Assembly: GCA_958414155.1 (NCBI GenBank)
Contig: CATYWI010000122.1
Span: 1 to 5,295 of the forward strand
Direction: 5' to 3'
Source: an uncultured Anaerotruncus sp.
GTDB taxonomy: Bacteria; Bacillota_A; Clostridia; Oscillospirales; CAG-272
Length of the DNA stretch: 5,295 bases
Below, one piece after another: positions 1 through 5,295 of this stretch; the first letter of the stretch is position 1; each line of letters starts with the position of its first letter. Position numbers and translations under genes: made by a program. Below the pieces are notes generated by a model. The model made no database searches and was not told the origin of the DNA. It worked only from the letters and a program-made list of their open reading frames with translations.

Positions 1-153
1 AAATACAAGCTCGGCTTTGCGATGGACAACGGCGCCGCGATAGTCTTTATTGACGGTCAGCCGACAAGAAGTGTGCGCGAAAATGCTACGGCGCGTATTT
101 TCAGATACGACTTCGTGGATGGCAAGTGGATCCGTTCGGTTTACAAGGACTGA
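1..153 (+). CDS. C-terminal fragment of an unrecognised protein
   Basis: Reading frame 1 is open from the first base to a TGA at 151-153 and gives the last 50 residues of a gene that begins before the window. The fragment reads like a real protein: codon choice (GGC, GCG, CGC, GAC, occasional ATA) matches the next gene, and it has an alternating hydrophobic pattern (AAIVFIDG, RIFRYDF) with aromatic residues near the end (KWIRSVYKD), typical of a beta-rich C-terminal domain. I do not recognise the family, and no sortase motif or membrane anchor is visible. The next gene starts only 36 bases later (18 if the upstream ATG is used), with no visible promoter or terminator between, so the two may be co-transcribed. 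Confidence 0.7.
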   Translation, partial: KYKLGFAMDNGAAIVFIDGQPTRSVRENATARIFRYDFVDGKWIRSVYKD

Positions 154-189
154 CCCGGTACGCGGAATATCATGAAAGGCGTGTGTGAA

Positions 190-2172
190 ATGAAAAAGAT
201 CATATCGGTGGTATTGTCAATGGTGATGCTTTGCGGTGCCGTACCTTATACGGTAATGGCGGCGGGAAACGGAAATGGGGAATATCCCGAGCTTCTTATA
301 ACGCAGATAGGCGTCGATCAGTACGGAAGCCCGGATAACGCCGCAAATATCAATCCCAAATACAACGACGGTGCGGGGAACAATCCCAACTCCGACGTTT
401 ACGAATTCATATCTGTCTATAACAACTCCGACCGCGAGCTAAATGTATATGACTACATGATCGGATATCAGGGCGCATCCCCCACAAAAAGCCCCGATTT
501 CTTTGAGCGGTCGATCCAATGCTATACACCTGTCTATCCCGGCGCGGACTGGATAGACGCTCCTTATTCCGCCTACGATACATACTGGAAGAATGCGTCT
601 GTGAAACGCCCGGTAAACCCCGCGCGTGCGGACGGCACGGTGAAGCCCGGTGAGACATTTGTCATCTGGGTGTATTCCGCCGCGTCTCACCGCATAAACT
701 GCACCGTGGAGCAGTTCCGCAGGTTCTGGAGCATTCCGGACGGCGTAAAGGTGTTTATTATCGACGGTAACGATGTAGACGGACCGAACAACTTTAAGCT
801 GAAAAACAATGCAACGGGAACATACATCATAATGCACAGTTCGGAGAGATTCCCGGCGCGCCGTTCGGCGGATAAAAAATATGACGTCGAACGCGACAAT
901 AAGCGCGATCCGTATCCCGATGAGACATACGAAACGCTCGAAGAGGTCATTTCGTGGGCGGTAGTGGATTTTACGAGCGAGCCGCTCGCATCTCAGCTCA
1001 AGACCGAAGGCGCCGAGGCAAAGACGAACCGGACAGTGAGCTATCTCCCTGCGACCGATGCACCTGCGGCGCAGAACGGGTACACTGCGGCAGCGTTCGC
1101 GTCCAAAAAGCGCATGCATCTTGAAAAGGTGAACGGTTACGCCGATGCGTCGGTGGGACGTCCCGACGATGCACAGCGCGCAGCGTTTGCAAAAACGCTG
1201 ACAACGCTTGTCCGCACCGTTCCGGAAAAAACGGTCGGGCTTGTCAACAACAATGACCGCCCGTCGATAATAATCACCGAAATATCAGCCGATCAGTACG
1301 GCGGCGATTCTACGCTTGCCGCGTATAAGGCAAGTCCCAACTCCGATCCCTTTGAGTGCTTTGAAATGTATAACAATGCCAAGGAAGCCGTAAATATCTT
1401 TGACTACATGATAGGCTATCAGGGAAGCGGAGCCACGAGCGTTTCGACTTGGTTTGAGCGCTCGGTGCAGGAATATACGCCTATCCTTCCGGGAGCTGAC
1501 TGGATCGACGCGCCATGGGGCGAATACGATAAGTATTGGACCGGTACCGATGTCGCCCGTCCGGTGAACCCCGGATATGCCGACGGCGTGATAGCTCCCG
1601 GTGAGACCTTTGTCGTATGGTGTTATAATTCCGATTCGCATAAATGCCGCGCAACGGTAGCGGATCTCCGTGAATTCTGGAGGATCCCCGAAAACGTCAG
1701 GGTGTTCATTTTTGACGGGAACGCGGACAGGGATAAAAACTTCAACATCAAGAATTCCGGGACCGGCGAGTATATCATCATGAAGCCGTCAGAGCGGTTC
1801 CCGCTCCGCCGCAGCGATGATGAGACCTACTATACCGAGTGCGACCGTAAGGATCATTACTATTACGACAAGAACTTCTCGGATATGCCCGAAATAATCA
1901 GCTGGGCGGTCGTCGATTTCGGCAGCTATGATCCGCTTTATACCTTCAGACTCAAAAACGGCGAGGGAAGTTCAAAGAACAATTATACGATGAGCTATGC
2001 GCCGTATAACGGGGAAGAGGTGTTTACAAACGGATTCACCACGGTGACTTTTGCAACGCAGAAGCGGGTCCACCTGACTGTCGTGAACGAAAAACACGAG
2101 GATGCGCACATCGGTACGCTCACCGAGGCGCAGAGGGAAGCAATAGCAAAATCCAACTCGGAAAGAAAATAA
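190..2172 (+). CDS. Secreted protein with two tandem lamin-tail-like (LTD-like) modules
   Basis: Probable exported protein of 660 residues. The start at 190 is preferred: AAAGG (175-179) lies 10 bases upstream, and the product then opens with a classic signal peptide (MKKIISVVLSMVMLCGAV, probable cleavage after VMA at residue 24). An in-frame ATG at 172 would add six residues and has no convincing ribosome site. Two copies of one module follow, about residues 33-335 and 358-655. Each has a hydrophobic strand (ELLITQIG / SIIITEIS), then DQYG, then (F/E)xxxYNNxxxxxNxxDYMIGYQG, PGADWIDAP, RPVNP, PGETFVxW, FWxIP, DGN, SERFPxRRS and SWAVVDF. The order I-T-E-I, E-F-x-x-x-Y-N, D-Y, P-G-E resembles lamin-tail domains of bacterial secreted proteins, but this is recognition by eye. 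No catalytic motif, LPXTG, S-layer repeat or C-terminal membrane segment is seen, so it is probably released or held by non-covalent contacts. Function unknown; a role at the cell surface is inferred. Confidence 0.9.
   Translation: MKKIISVVLSMVMLCGAVPYTVMAAGNGNGEYPELLITQIGVDQYGSPDNAANINPKYNDGAGNNPNSDVYEFISVYNNSDRELNVYDYMIGYQGASPTKSPDFFERSIQCYTPVYPGADWIDAPYSAYDTYWKNASVKRPVNPARADGTVKPGETFVIWVYSAASHRINCTVEQFRRFWSIPDGVKVFIIDGNDVDGPNNFKLKNNATGTYIIMHSSERFPARRSADKKYDVERDNKRDPYPDETYETLEEVISWAVVDFTSEPLASQLKTEGAEAKTNRTVSYLPATDAPAAQNGYTAAAFASKKRMHLEKVNGYADASVGRPDDAQRAAFAKTLTTLVRTVPEKTVGLVNNNDRPSIIITEISADQYGGDSTLAAYKASPNSDPFECFEMYNNAKEAVNIFDYMIGYQGSGATSVSTWFERSVQEYTPILPGADWIDAPWGEYDKYWTGTDVARPVNPGYADGVIAPGETFVVWCYNSDSHKCRATVADLREFWRIPENVRVFIFDGNADRDKNFNIKNSGTGEYIIMKPSERFPLRRSDDETYYTECDRKDHYYYDKNFSDMPEIISWAVVDFGSYDPLYTFRLKNGEGSSKNNYTMSYAPYNGEEVFTNGFTTVTFATQKRVHLTVVNEKHEDAHIGTLTEAQREAIAKSNSERK
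286..1194 (+). repeat. Protein-level tandem module, copy 1 of 2
   Basis: First copy of the duplicated module of about 300 residues in the secreted protein. It aligns with copy 2 over its whole length, with roughly half the positions identical by eye in the core. It carries an insert of about eight residues after DQYG (Asn/Pro/Gly-rich) that copy 2 lacks. The copies are clearly diverged in DNA, so the duplication is old and not a recent DNA repeat. Boundaries are approximate. Confidence 0.75.
1261..2154 (+). repeat. Protein-level tandem module, copy 2 of 2
   Basis: Second copy of the module, beginning at PSIIITEIS and ending near EAQREAIAKS, which matches DAQRAAFAKT at the end of copy 1. A linker of about 22 residues (TLVRTVPEKTVGL and following) separates the copies. 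Both copies end in the same way (KR-x-HL, then x-G-x-x-x-x-A-Q-R), so the duplicated unit includes a C-terminal helix as well as the beta domain. Boundaries are approximate. Confidence 0.75.
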
Positions 2173-2173
2173 A

Positions 2174-2211
2174 TTTATGGGCTGCCGCGCAAACGCTCGG
2201 CAGCCCATAAA
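2174..2211 (+). terminator. Strong hairpin after the secreted-protein gene, candidate terminator without U-tract
   Basis: A perfect 14-bp inverted repeat (2174-2187 with 2198-2211, core GGGCTGCCG/CGGCAGCCC) encloses a 10-base loop, starting two bases after the stop codon. Position and stability suit transcription termination or 3' end protection. On the + strand the stem is followed by A-rich sequence, not a T-run; the T-rich flank (ATAAATTTATTTTC) lies on the minus-strand exit side. It is therefore an atypical rho-independent terminator for the gene it follows. Confidence 0.55.
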
Positions 2212-2250
2212 AATGCACAAAAAACGTCAAAGTAAAAAATAAGTATGCCT

Positions 2251-2266
2251 GTTTGGGCGTTCAAAC
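2251..2266. promoter_or_regulatory. Short inverted repeat upstream of the -35 box (possible operator)
   Basis: GTTTG and CAAAC form 5-bp arms around a 6-base spacer, ending two bases before the proposed -35 element. The location suits a regulator binding site, but arms this short occur by chance, so this is only a candidate. Confidence 0.2.
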
Positions 2267-2268
2267 AC

Positions 2269-2297
2269 TTGCATTTTCTCTATGCACGTGATATAAT
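2269..2297 (+). promoter_or_regulatory. Sigma-A-type promoter for the EPS operon
   Basis: The -10 box TATAAT (2292-2297) is a perfect consensus and is preceded directly by TGA, giving an extended -10 (TGN). A partial -35 box, TTGCAT (2269-2274), lies at the ideal 17-base distance. Transcription would start near 2304. It is the only convincing promoter in the gap and sits after the hairpin of the previous gene, so it should mark the start of a separate EPS transcription unit. Confidence 0.7.
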
Positions 2298-2303
2298 AAA
2301 ATG

Positions 2304-2446
2304 CATAATTGACGGGTTTGTGAGCGCTTTTTGAAGCTTCGTGCCGAACGGGTTGCACATACGCCGATCGGTGCGCGCTACGGGTCTCATGCCAAACGTA
2401 GATACGATGAACGATGAAAATGAAAAAGAACAGGAAAGAAGATCTG
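2304..2446 (+). other. Untranslated leader of the EPS operon
   Basis: About 140 bases lie between the predicted transcription start and the first EPS start codon. I find no recognisable riboswitch core, T-box or attenuator hairpin with a T-run. The hexamer ACGGGT occurs three times (2312, 2348, 2380), at spacings of 36 and 32 bases, and there are short palindromes GAAGCTTC (2333-2340) and CGATCG. In-frame ATGs at 2414 and 2420 could extend the first gene but lack a ribosome site. The whole non-coding gap, 2173-2446, holds only the hairpin, promoter and leader described here. Confidence 0.4.
2432..2438 (+). promoter_or_regulatory. Ribosome binding site deciding the sugar phosphotransferase start
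   Basis: AGGAAAG lies 8 bases before the ATG at 2447. It selects this start over ATGs at 2414 and 2420 and gives an N-terminus (MHKKFVKRMLDIILS) that matches the usual beginning of the family. Confidence 0.65.
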
Positions 2447-2824
2447 ATGCATAAGAAATTCGTAAAACGGATGCTCGATATAATACTTTCTTTTGCCGGA
2501 CTTGTATTGTCGTCGTGGCTGTTTCTTATCATTATCATTGCTATAGAGATAGATGATCCCGGTCCCGTCTTTTTCAGTCAGAAACGTGTCGGTACACATA
2601 AAAAGCATTTCAAACTGTATAAATTCCGCAGTATGAAGATGTCAACGCCGCACGATACGCCTACTCATCTGCTGGAAAATCCGGAGCAGTATATAACACG
2701 CGTCGGCAGATTCCTGCGCCGCACGTCGCTTGACGAAATACCGCAGCTCTGGAATATTCTGCGCGGCGACGGAGTGGTCGCGGGCGGCACGGGCGAGATG
2801 CACAGGATGGAGATCAAAAAGTGA
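2447..2824 (+). CDS. Polyprenyl-phosphate sugar phosphotransferase with internal deletion (probably non-functional)
   Basis: First gene of the EPS operon, 125 residues. The family (bacterial sugar transferase; WcaJ/PglC type, monotopic membrane enzymes) transfers a sugar phosphate from a nucleotide sugar to undecaprenyl phosphate at the inner membrane face. Visible: basic start and membrane-embedded helix (residues 8-35), DDPGPVFF and QKRVG (residues 36-49), YKFRSM (58-63), HLLENPEQYITRVGRFLRR, then the catalytic Asp-Glu pair in TSLDE (D96, E97), equivalent to the PglC pair. After PQLWNILRGD (to residue 108) the sequence jumps to GVVAGGTGEM, which from family knowledge is the extreme C-terminal tail in this subgroup. 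The expected MSxxGPRP motif, the GLTGWAQINGR segment and the last amphipathic helices, roughly 80-90 residues, are absent, though the frame stays open. The SP/LP proline usual in the membrane helix is also missing (LSSW). The gene ends GTGA, overlapping the next start. Identity is confident; activity is doubtful. Confidence 0.85.
   Translation: MHKKFVKRMLDIILSFAGLVLSSWLFLIIIIAIEIDDPGPVFFSQKRVGTHKKHFKLYKFRSMKMSTPHDTPTHLLENPEQYITRVGRFLRRTSLDEIPQLWNILRGDGVVAGGTGEMHRMEIKK
2759..2773 (+). other. Inferred deletion junction inside the sugar phosphotransferase gene
   Basis: The codons for L-R-G-D-G join two segments that in full-length relatives lie about 80-90 residues apart: NILRGD(M) before the GPRP motif, and a (L)(K/R)SDGVVEGGTG tail. 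Because both flanks can encode LRGD or LRSD, the exact breakpoint is ambiguous over about 12 bases. That ambiguity is what recombination at a short direct repeat would leave. The junction is inferred from family knowledge and not seen against a reference. Confidence 0.65.
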
Positions 2825-3924
2825 AAATCCTTATTGCAACCAATCACTCATACATGCTTTATCGCTTTCGTCGCGAGCTTATCGAAGCGCTCATGCGCGA
2901 GCATGAGGTCGTTCTCAGCATGCCGTTCGTGGGGCATGAGGACGATTTCAAAGCCATGGGACTGCTGTGTATAGATACGAAATTTGACAGACGCAGTGTC
3001 GATCCCGTAAAGGATATAAGGCTTGCAAAGGCATACCGGGCAATGCTTGATGAAATTGCCCCCGATATTGTGATAACATATTCGATAAAACCGAATATCT
3101 ATATGGGCGGCGCGTGCAAGGCGCGCGGCATCCCGTACTTTACGAATATTCAGGGACTTGGCACGGCTTTTGAAAAGCCGTTGCTGTCTTCTGTCGTGAC
3201 CGCCATGTACCGCGGGGCTTTGCAGAAGGCCAGAACAGTGTTCTTTGAGAACGAGGAGAACGCGCAGTTCTTCCTACATAAAAATATCATCTCCGCCCGC
3301 CAGATGAAGGTACTCCCCGGCGCGGGCATTAATCTGGACGAATATCCCTATGTCCCTATGCAGAATGACGGCGTGTGTAGTTTCCTGTTTGTCGGACGCA
3401 TTATGAAGGAAAAGGGCGTGGACGAGTTCTTCGCCGCCGCTAAAACCGTCAAGGCGGAGTTTGGTGAGAAGGTCGCCTTTGACGTGGTGGGCTTTTACGA
3501 GGATGCCTACAAGGAAACAGTCGACCAACTGGTTGCTGACGGTATCATCAAGTTCCACGGCTTCCGGACGGATATGCATCCGTTCTATGAAACGGCGGAC
3601 TGCGTCGTGCTGCCCTCTTACCACGAGGGCATGTCCAACGTTCTGCTGGAGGGTGCCGCCACCGGCCGCGCTCTCATTACCAGTGATATCCCCGGCTGCC
3701 GTGAGGCGGTGGAGGACGGCGTCAGCGGGTATCTGTGCCCCGCACAGGATGCGGAAGCACTGACGAATTTCTTCCGTGAATTTGCTGGCAAAACACATGG
3801 TGAGCAGGAGCAGATGGGTCGCTGCGGACGCGCCCTCATCGAGCGGAAGTTTGACAAGCACATTGTAGTGGCGCAGACCATGAACGGCCTTGGACTGGCA
3901 GAAGCAGCGAGGAGCAAAGCATGA
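2821..3924 (+). CDS. GT4-family glycosyltransferase (EPS repeat-unit assembly)
   Basis: Cytoplasmic GT-B fold enzyme of 367 residues, normal family length, expected to add a sugar from a nucleotide donor to the lipid-linked repeat unit. The start is GTG at 2821, overlapping the previous stop (GTGA), with GGAG (2809-2812) 8 bases upstream; the product MKILIATNHSYMLYRFR is the expected start of this subgroup. The N-terminal acceptor domain covers about 1-175 (PDIVITYSIKPNIY, NIQGLGTAF), and the C-terminal donor domain begins at FLFVGRIMKEKGVDE (188-202). The retaining-GT4 signature EX7E is present as HEGMSNVLLEG (E269, E277), followed by ALITSDIPGCREAVEDGVSGYL. Sugar specificity cannot be read from the sequence. 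Codon choice changes inside the gene: ATA for Ile is used four times up to 3087 and never afterwards (12 other Ile codons), and CTG becomes the main Leu codon. Translational coupling with both neighbours is likely. Confidence 0.93.
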   Translation: MKILIATNHSYMLYRFRRELIEALMREHEVVLSMPFVGHEDDFKAMGLLCIDTKFDRRSVDPVKDIRLAKAYRAMLDEIAPDIVITYSIKPNIYMGGACKARGIPYFTNIQGLGTAFEKPLLSSVVTAMYRGALQKARTVFFENEENAQFFLHKNIISARQMKVLPGAGINLDEYPYVPMQNDGVCSFLFVGRIMKEKGVDEFFAAAKTVKAEFGEKVAFDVVGFYEDAYKETVDQLVADGIIKFHGFRTDMHPFYETADCVVLPSYHEGMSNVLLEGAATGRALITSDIPGCREAVEDGVSGYLCPAQDAEALTNFFREFAGKTHGEQEQMGRCGRALIERKFDKHIVVAQTMNGLGLAEAARSKA

Positions 3925-5024
3925 CTCTGACGAATTATTGGTGGCTGCTGATCTGGCTGGCCTTGGCTGGTGGATTGTTAGCGGTTGCTGTCCCCAAAAA
4001 GCCAGTACAGGTATTGGGAAAAACAGAATACCGCTGGAGCTGGGGCGCAGCTCTTGTTTTGGCATGCCCGTATGTGATCTGGGCAGCAAACCGCATTAAT
4101 TTTGGGGATACCGAAGTCTATCGAAGAACGTTTCGGAATATACCGACGCTTGGCGGAGCACTGACCTCATATCTCTCCGAACACGGAAAAGATCAGGGAT
4201 TCACGGTTCTTGTTTCAGTGATCAAAACCCTAATTGGCAGCAACGATAAGCTATTTTTCTTTTTGATTGCAACATTTCAGATGTTCTGCATTATCTACTT
4301 CCTTCGCAAGTACTCCACGAGTTTTCTCCTCTCCGTATTCATGTTCGTAATTTCTACCGATTACTTGTCTTGGATGTTCAACGGTATGCGGCAATTTATC
4401 GCCGTCTGCATTGTCCTCTTGAGTTTTGGATTGGTTTTGAGGAAGAAGTACATTCCTGCCGTTCTCGTTATTCTGCTGGCTTCAACGATCCATGCGTCAG
4501 CATTGATAATGATCCCGTTGATCTTTGTGATACAAGGACACTCCTGGAATTGGAAAACGCTTCTCATGTTGGTTGGCGTGGGGGCAGCTATCTTGCTGAT
4601 TGACCCCTTTACCTCTTTTGTGGATTCGATCCTTGCCGAAACACAATATAACGATATTATTACGAATGACATATGGGAAAATGACAACGGCACCAATGCA
4701 TTGCGGGCATTATTCTATTCTATTCCTGCGATTCTCTCCTTGATTGGGAAAAGATTTGTGGATCGTGAAAATTCTCCTATTGTGAATTTGTGTGTCAACT
4801 GCAGCGTCTGCACGGTGGCGCTATATATTTTGAGCGTTTTTTCCTCCGGCATTTACATTGGCCGCCTACCAATTTACACAACGCTGCCAGGATATGTGGC
4901 GGTGCCTTGGCTTATAGAGCATATGTTCACAAAGCAATCTGCAAAAATTATTACAGGCGGTTTGATTTGCGGTTACTTGGCCTTTTTCTTTTATCAGATG
5001 TATTTTGCTTGGAACATACTTTGA
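3921..5024 (+). CDS. EpsG-like polysaccharide polymerase (Wzy-type membrane protein)
   Basis: Polytopic membrane protein of 367 residues with about 10 hydrophobic segments (near residues 5-24, 41-57, 111-128, 135-150, 158-174, 178-205, 213-228, 263-277, 287-308, 316-335, 343-363). It resembles the EpsG family, which joins EPS repeat units on the outer face of the membrane. Supporting motifs are the loop GDTEVYRRTF (62-71), FNGMRQFIA (153-161) with the conserved MRQ, STIHASALI (188-196) with its His, and a late loop SGIYIGRLPIY (309-319). The ATG overlaps the previous stop (ATGA), with GAGGAG (3909-3914) 6 bases upstream, so it is co-translated with the GT4 gene. Its DNA is visibly more AT-rich (TTT, TTG, ATT runs) than the genes before it, which is common for EPS polymerases and agrees with lateral exchange. 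An O-antigen ligase is the main alternative and less likely given the MRQ/HAS pattern. Confidence 0.88.
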   Translation: MTLTNYWWLLIWLALAGGLLAVAVPKKPVQVLGKTEYRWSWGAALVLACPYVIWAANRINFGDTEVYRRTFRNIPTLGGALTSYLSEHGKDQGFTVLVSVIKTLIGSNDKLFFFLIATFQMFCIIYFLRKYSTSFLLSVFMFVISTDYLSWMFNGMRQFIAVCIVLLSFGLVLRKKYIPAVLVILLASTIHASALIMIPLIFVIQGHSWNWKTLLMLVGVGAAILLIDPFTSFVDSILAETQYNDIITNDIWENDNGTNALRALFYSIPAILSLIGKRFVDRENSPIVNLCVNCSVCTVALYILSVFSSGIYIGRLPIYTTLPGYVAVPWLIEHMFTKQSAKIITGGLICGYLAFFFYQMYFAWNIL

Positions 5025-5025
5025 C

Positions 5026-5030
5026 GAGGG
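5026..5030 (+). promoter_or_regulatory. Ribosome binding site deciding the second glycosyltransferase start
   Basis: GAGGG lies 7 bases before the ATG at 5038 but only one base before the in-frame ATG at 5032. The spacing therefore favours 5038, which also gives the usual N-terminus MIRVLQV. Confidence 0.7.
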
Positions 5031-5037
5031 AATGAAA

Positions 5038-5295
5038 ATGATCCGAGTTTTACAAGTTGCAACATATATGGGGCGTGGTGGTCTGGAATCCATGATTATG
5101 AACTACTACCGCCATATTGACCGTGAAAAAGTGCAGTTCGATTTTTTGGTACACCGCCAAGAAAGGGCGGCGTTTGATGATGAGATCGAATCCCTTGGTG
5201 GGAGAATCTATCGCTTGCCGCGCTTGGTGCCGTGGAGCAAAAGTTATTTATCTGCGCTGAATCGCTTCTTTGACGAACACACGGAATACAAAGTT
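5038..5295 (+). CDS. Second GT4-family glycosyltransferase, N-terminal part
   Basis: The first 86 codons of a gene that continues past the window, open to the last base. The N-terminus MIRVLQVATYMGRGGLESMI carries the first beta strand and the glycine-rich loop (GRGG-x-E, residues 12-17) typical of GT4 acceptor domains. MNYYRHID, VQFDFLVHRQE, DDEIESLGGRIYRLPR and a helix ending in FFDEH follow, a pattern well known in EPS and capsule glycosyltransferases of Firmicutes. It should extend the lipid-linked repeat unit in the cytoplasm; the donor domain and its EX7E motif lie outside, so specificity and integrity cannot be judged. It begins 13 bases after the polymerase stop with its own ribosome site, in the same operon. 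Its base composition resembles the polymerase gene more than the upstream genes. Confidence 0.9.
   Translation, partial: MIRVLQVATYMGRGGLESMIMNYYRHIDREKVQFDFLVHRQERAAFDDEIESLGGRIYRLPRLVPWSKSYLSALNRFFDEHTEYKV

Noticed and set aside
190..261. Possible lipoprotein signal (Cys in VMLCGA)
   Set aside because: The residue before the Cys is Leu, which does not fit a lipobox. The later VMA site is a normal signal peptidase I cleavage site.
439..1119. Long minus-strand open frame (226 codons) opposite the secreted-protein gene
   Set aside because: It lies wholly inside a well-supported gene with a signal peptide and repeated modules. Its product is rich in Arg, Cys and His with no domain pattern, typical of an antisense shadow.
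2304..2446. Cyclic-di-GMP or other known riboswitch ahead of the EPS operon
   Set aside because: I could not find the conserved core or tetraloop-receptor elements of known classes, nor an expression platform with a T-run.
2414..2446. Earlier start of the sugar phosphotransferase at 2414 (MKMKKNRKEDL extension)
   Set aside because: No ribosome binding site precedes it, the extension is not typical of the family, and AGGAAAG is well placed for the ATG at 2447.
2227..2608. Minus-strand open frames in the intergenic gap
   Set aside because: They cover the promoter and the start of the sugar phosphotransferase, have no convincing start signal, and give low-complexity products unlike a protein.
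3274..4089. Minus-strand open frame of 271 codons across the GT4 and polymerase genes
   Set aside because: It overlaps the conserved EX7E region and the coupled start of the polymerase on the other strand. No ribosome site or recognisable domain is seen.

Overview
This window looks like part of an anaerobic Firmicutes (class Clostridia, Oscillospiraceae/Lachnospiraceae-like) chromosome with roughly balanced base composition. That placement is an inference from three things: the style of the exopolysaccharide (EPS) genes, the purine-rich ribosome binding sites (AGGAAAG, GGAG, GAGGAG, GAGGG), and the secreted protein with a clostridial-type signal peptide. All genes read left to right.

Layout. 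Bases 1-153 are the last 50 codons of an unrecognised gene. Bases 190-2172 encode a secreted protein of about 660 residues, made of two tandem copies of a module of about 300 residues that resembles lamin-tail (LTD) domains. A perfect 14-bp-stem hairpin follows it (2174-2211). An intergenic region of about 270 bases then holds a good promoter (TTGCAT, 17 bases, TGA-TATAAT; 2269-2297) and a leader of about 140 bases. From 2447 the genes form a tightly packed EPS/capsule-type operon: a polyprenyl-phosphate sugar phosphotransferase (initiating enzyme), a GT4 glycosyltransferase overlapping it by 4 bases, an EpsG-like membrane polymerase overlapping that by 4 bases, and after 13 bases the start of a second GT4 glycosyltransferase that runs off the window.

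How the genes work together. The expected scheme is Wzx/Wzy-type. The first enzyme loads a sugar phosphate onto undecaprenyl phosphate, the GT4 enzymes extend the repeat unit on the cytoplasmic face, a flippase not in this window exports it, and the EpsG-like protein polymerises it outside.

Main anomaly. The initiating sugar phosphotransferase is intact as a reading frame but only 126 residues including its start Met (125 codons plus stop), against about 200 for the family. Its sequence jumps in frame from the catalytic TSLDE-PQLWNILRGD region straight to the family's extreme C-terminal GVVxGGTGEM tail. The GPRP motif and the GLTGWAQINGR region that normally lie between them are missing. This points to a precise internal deletion, possibly through a short repeat encoding LRGD/LRSD, which would probably inactivate the first step of the pathway unless another copy exists. 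A second oddity is a change in codon choice inside the first GT4 gene, suggesting a mosaic locus. I see no RNA gene, CRISPR array, insertion sequence or toxin-antitoxin pair, and I cannot support a novel system beyond these points.
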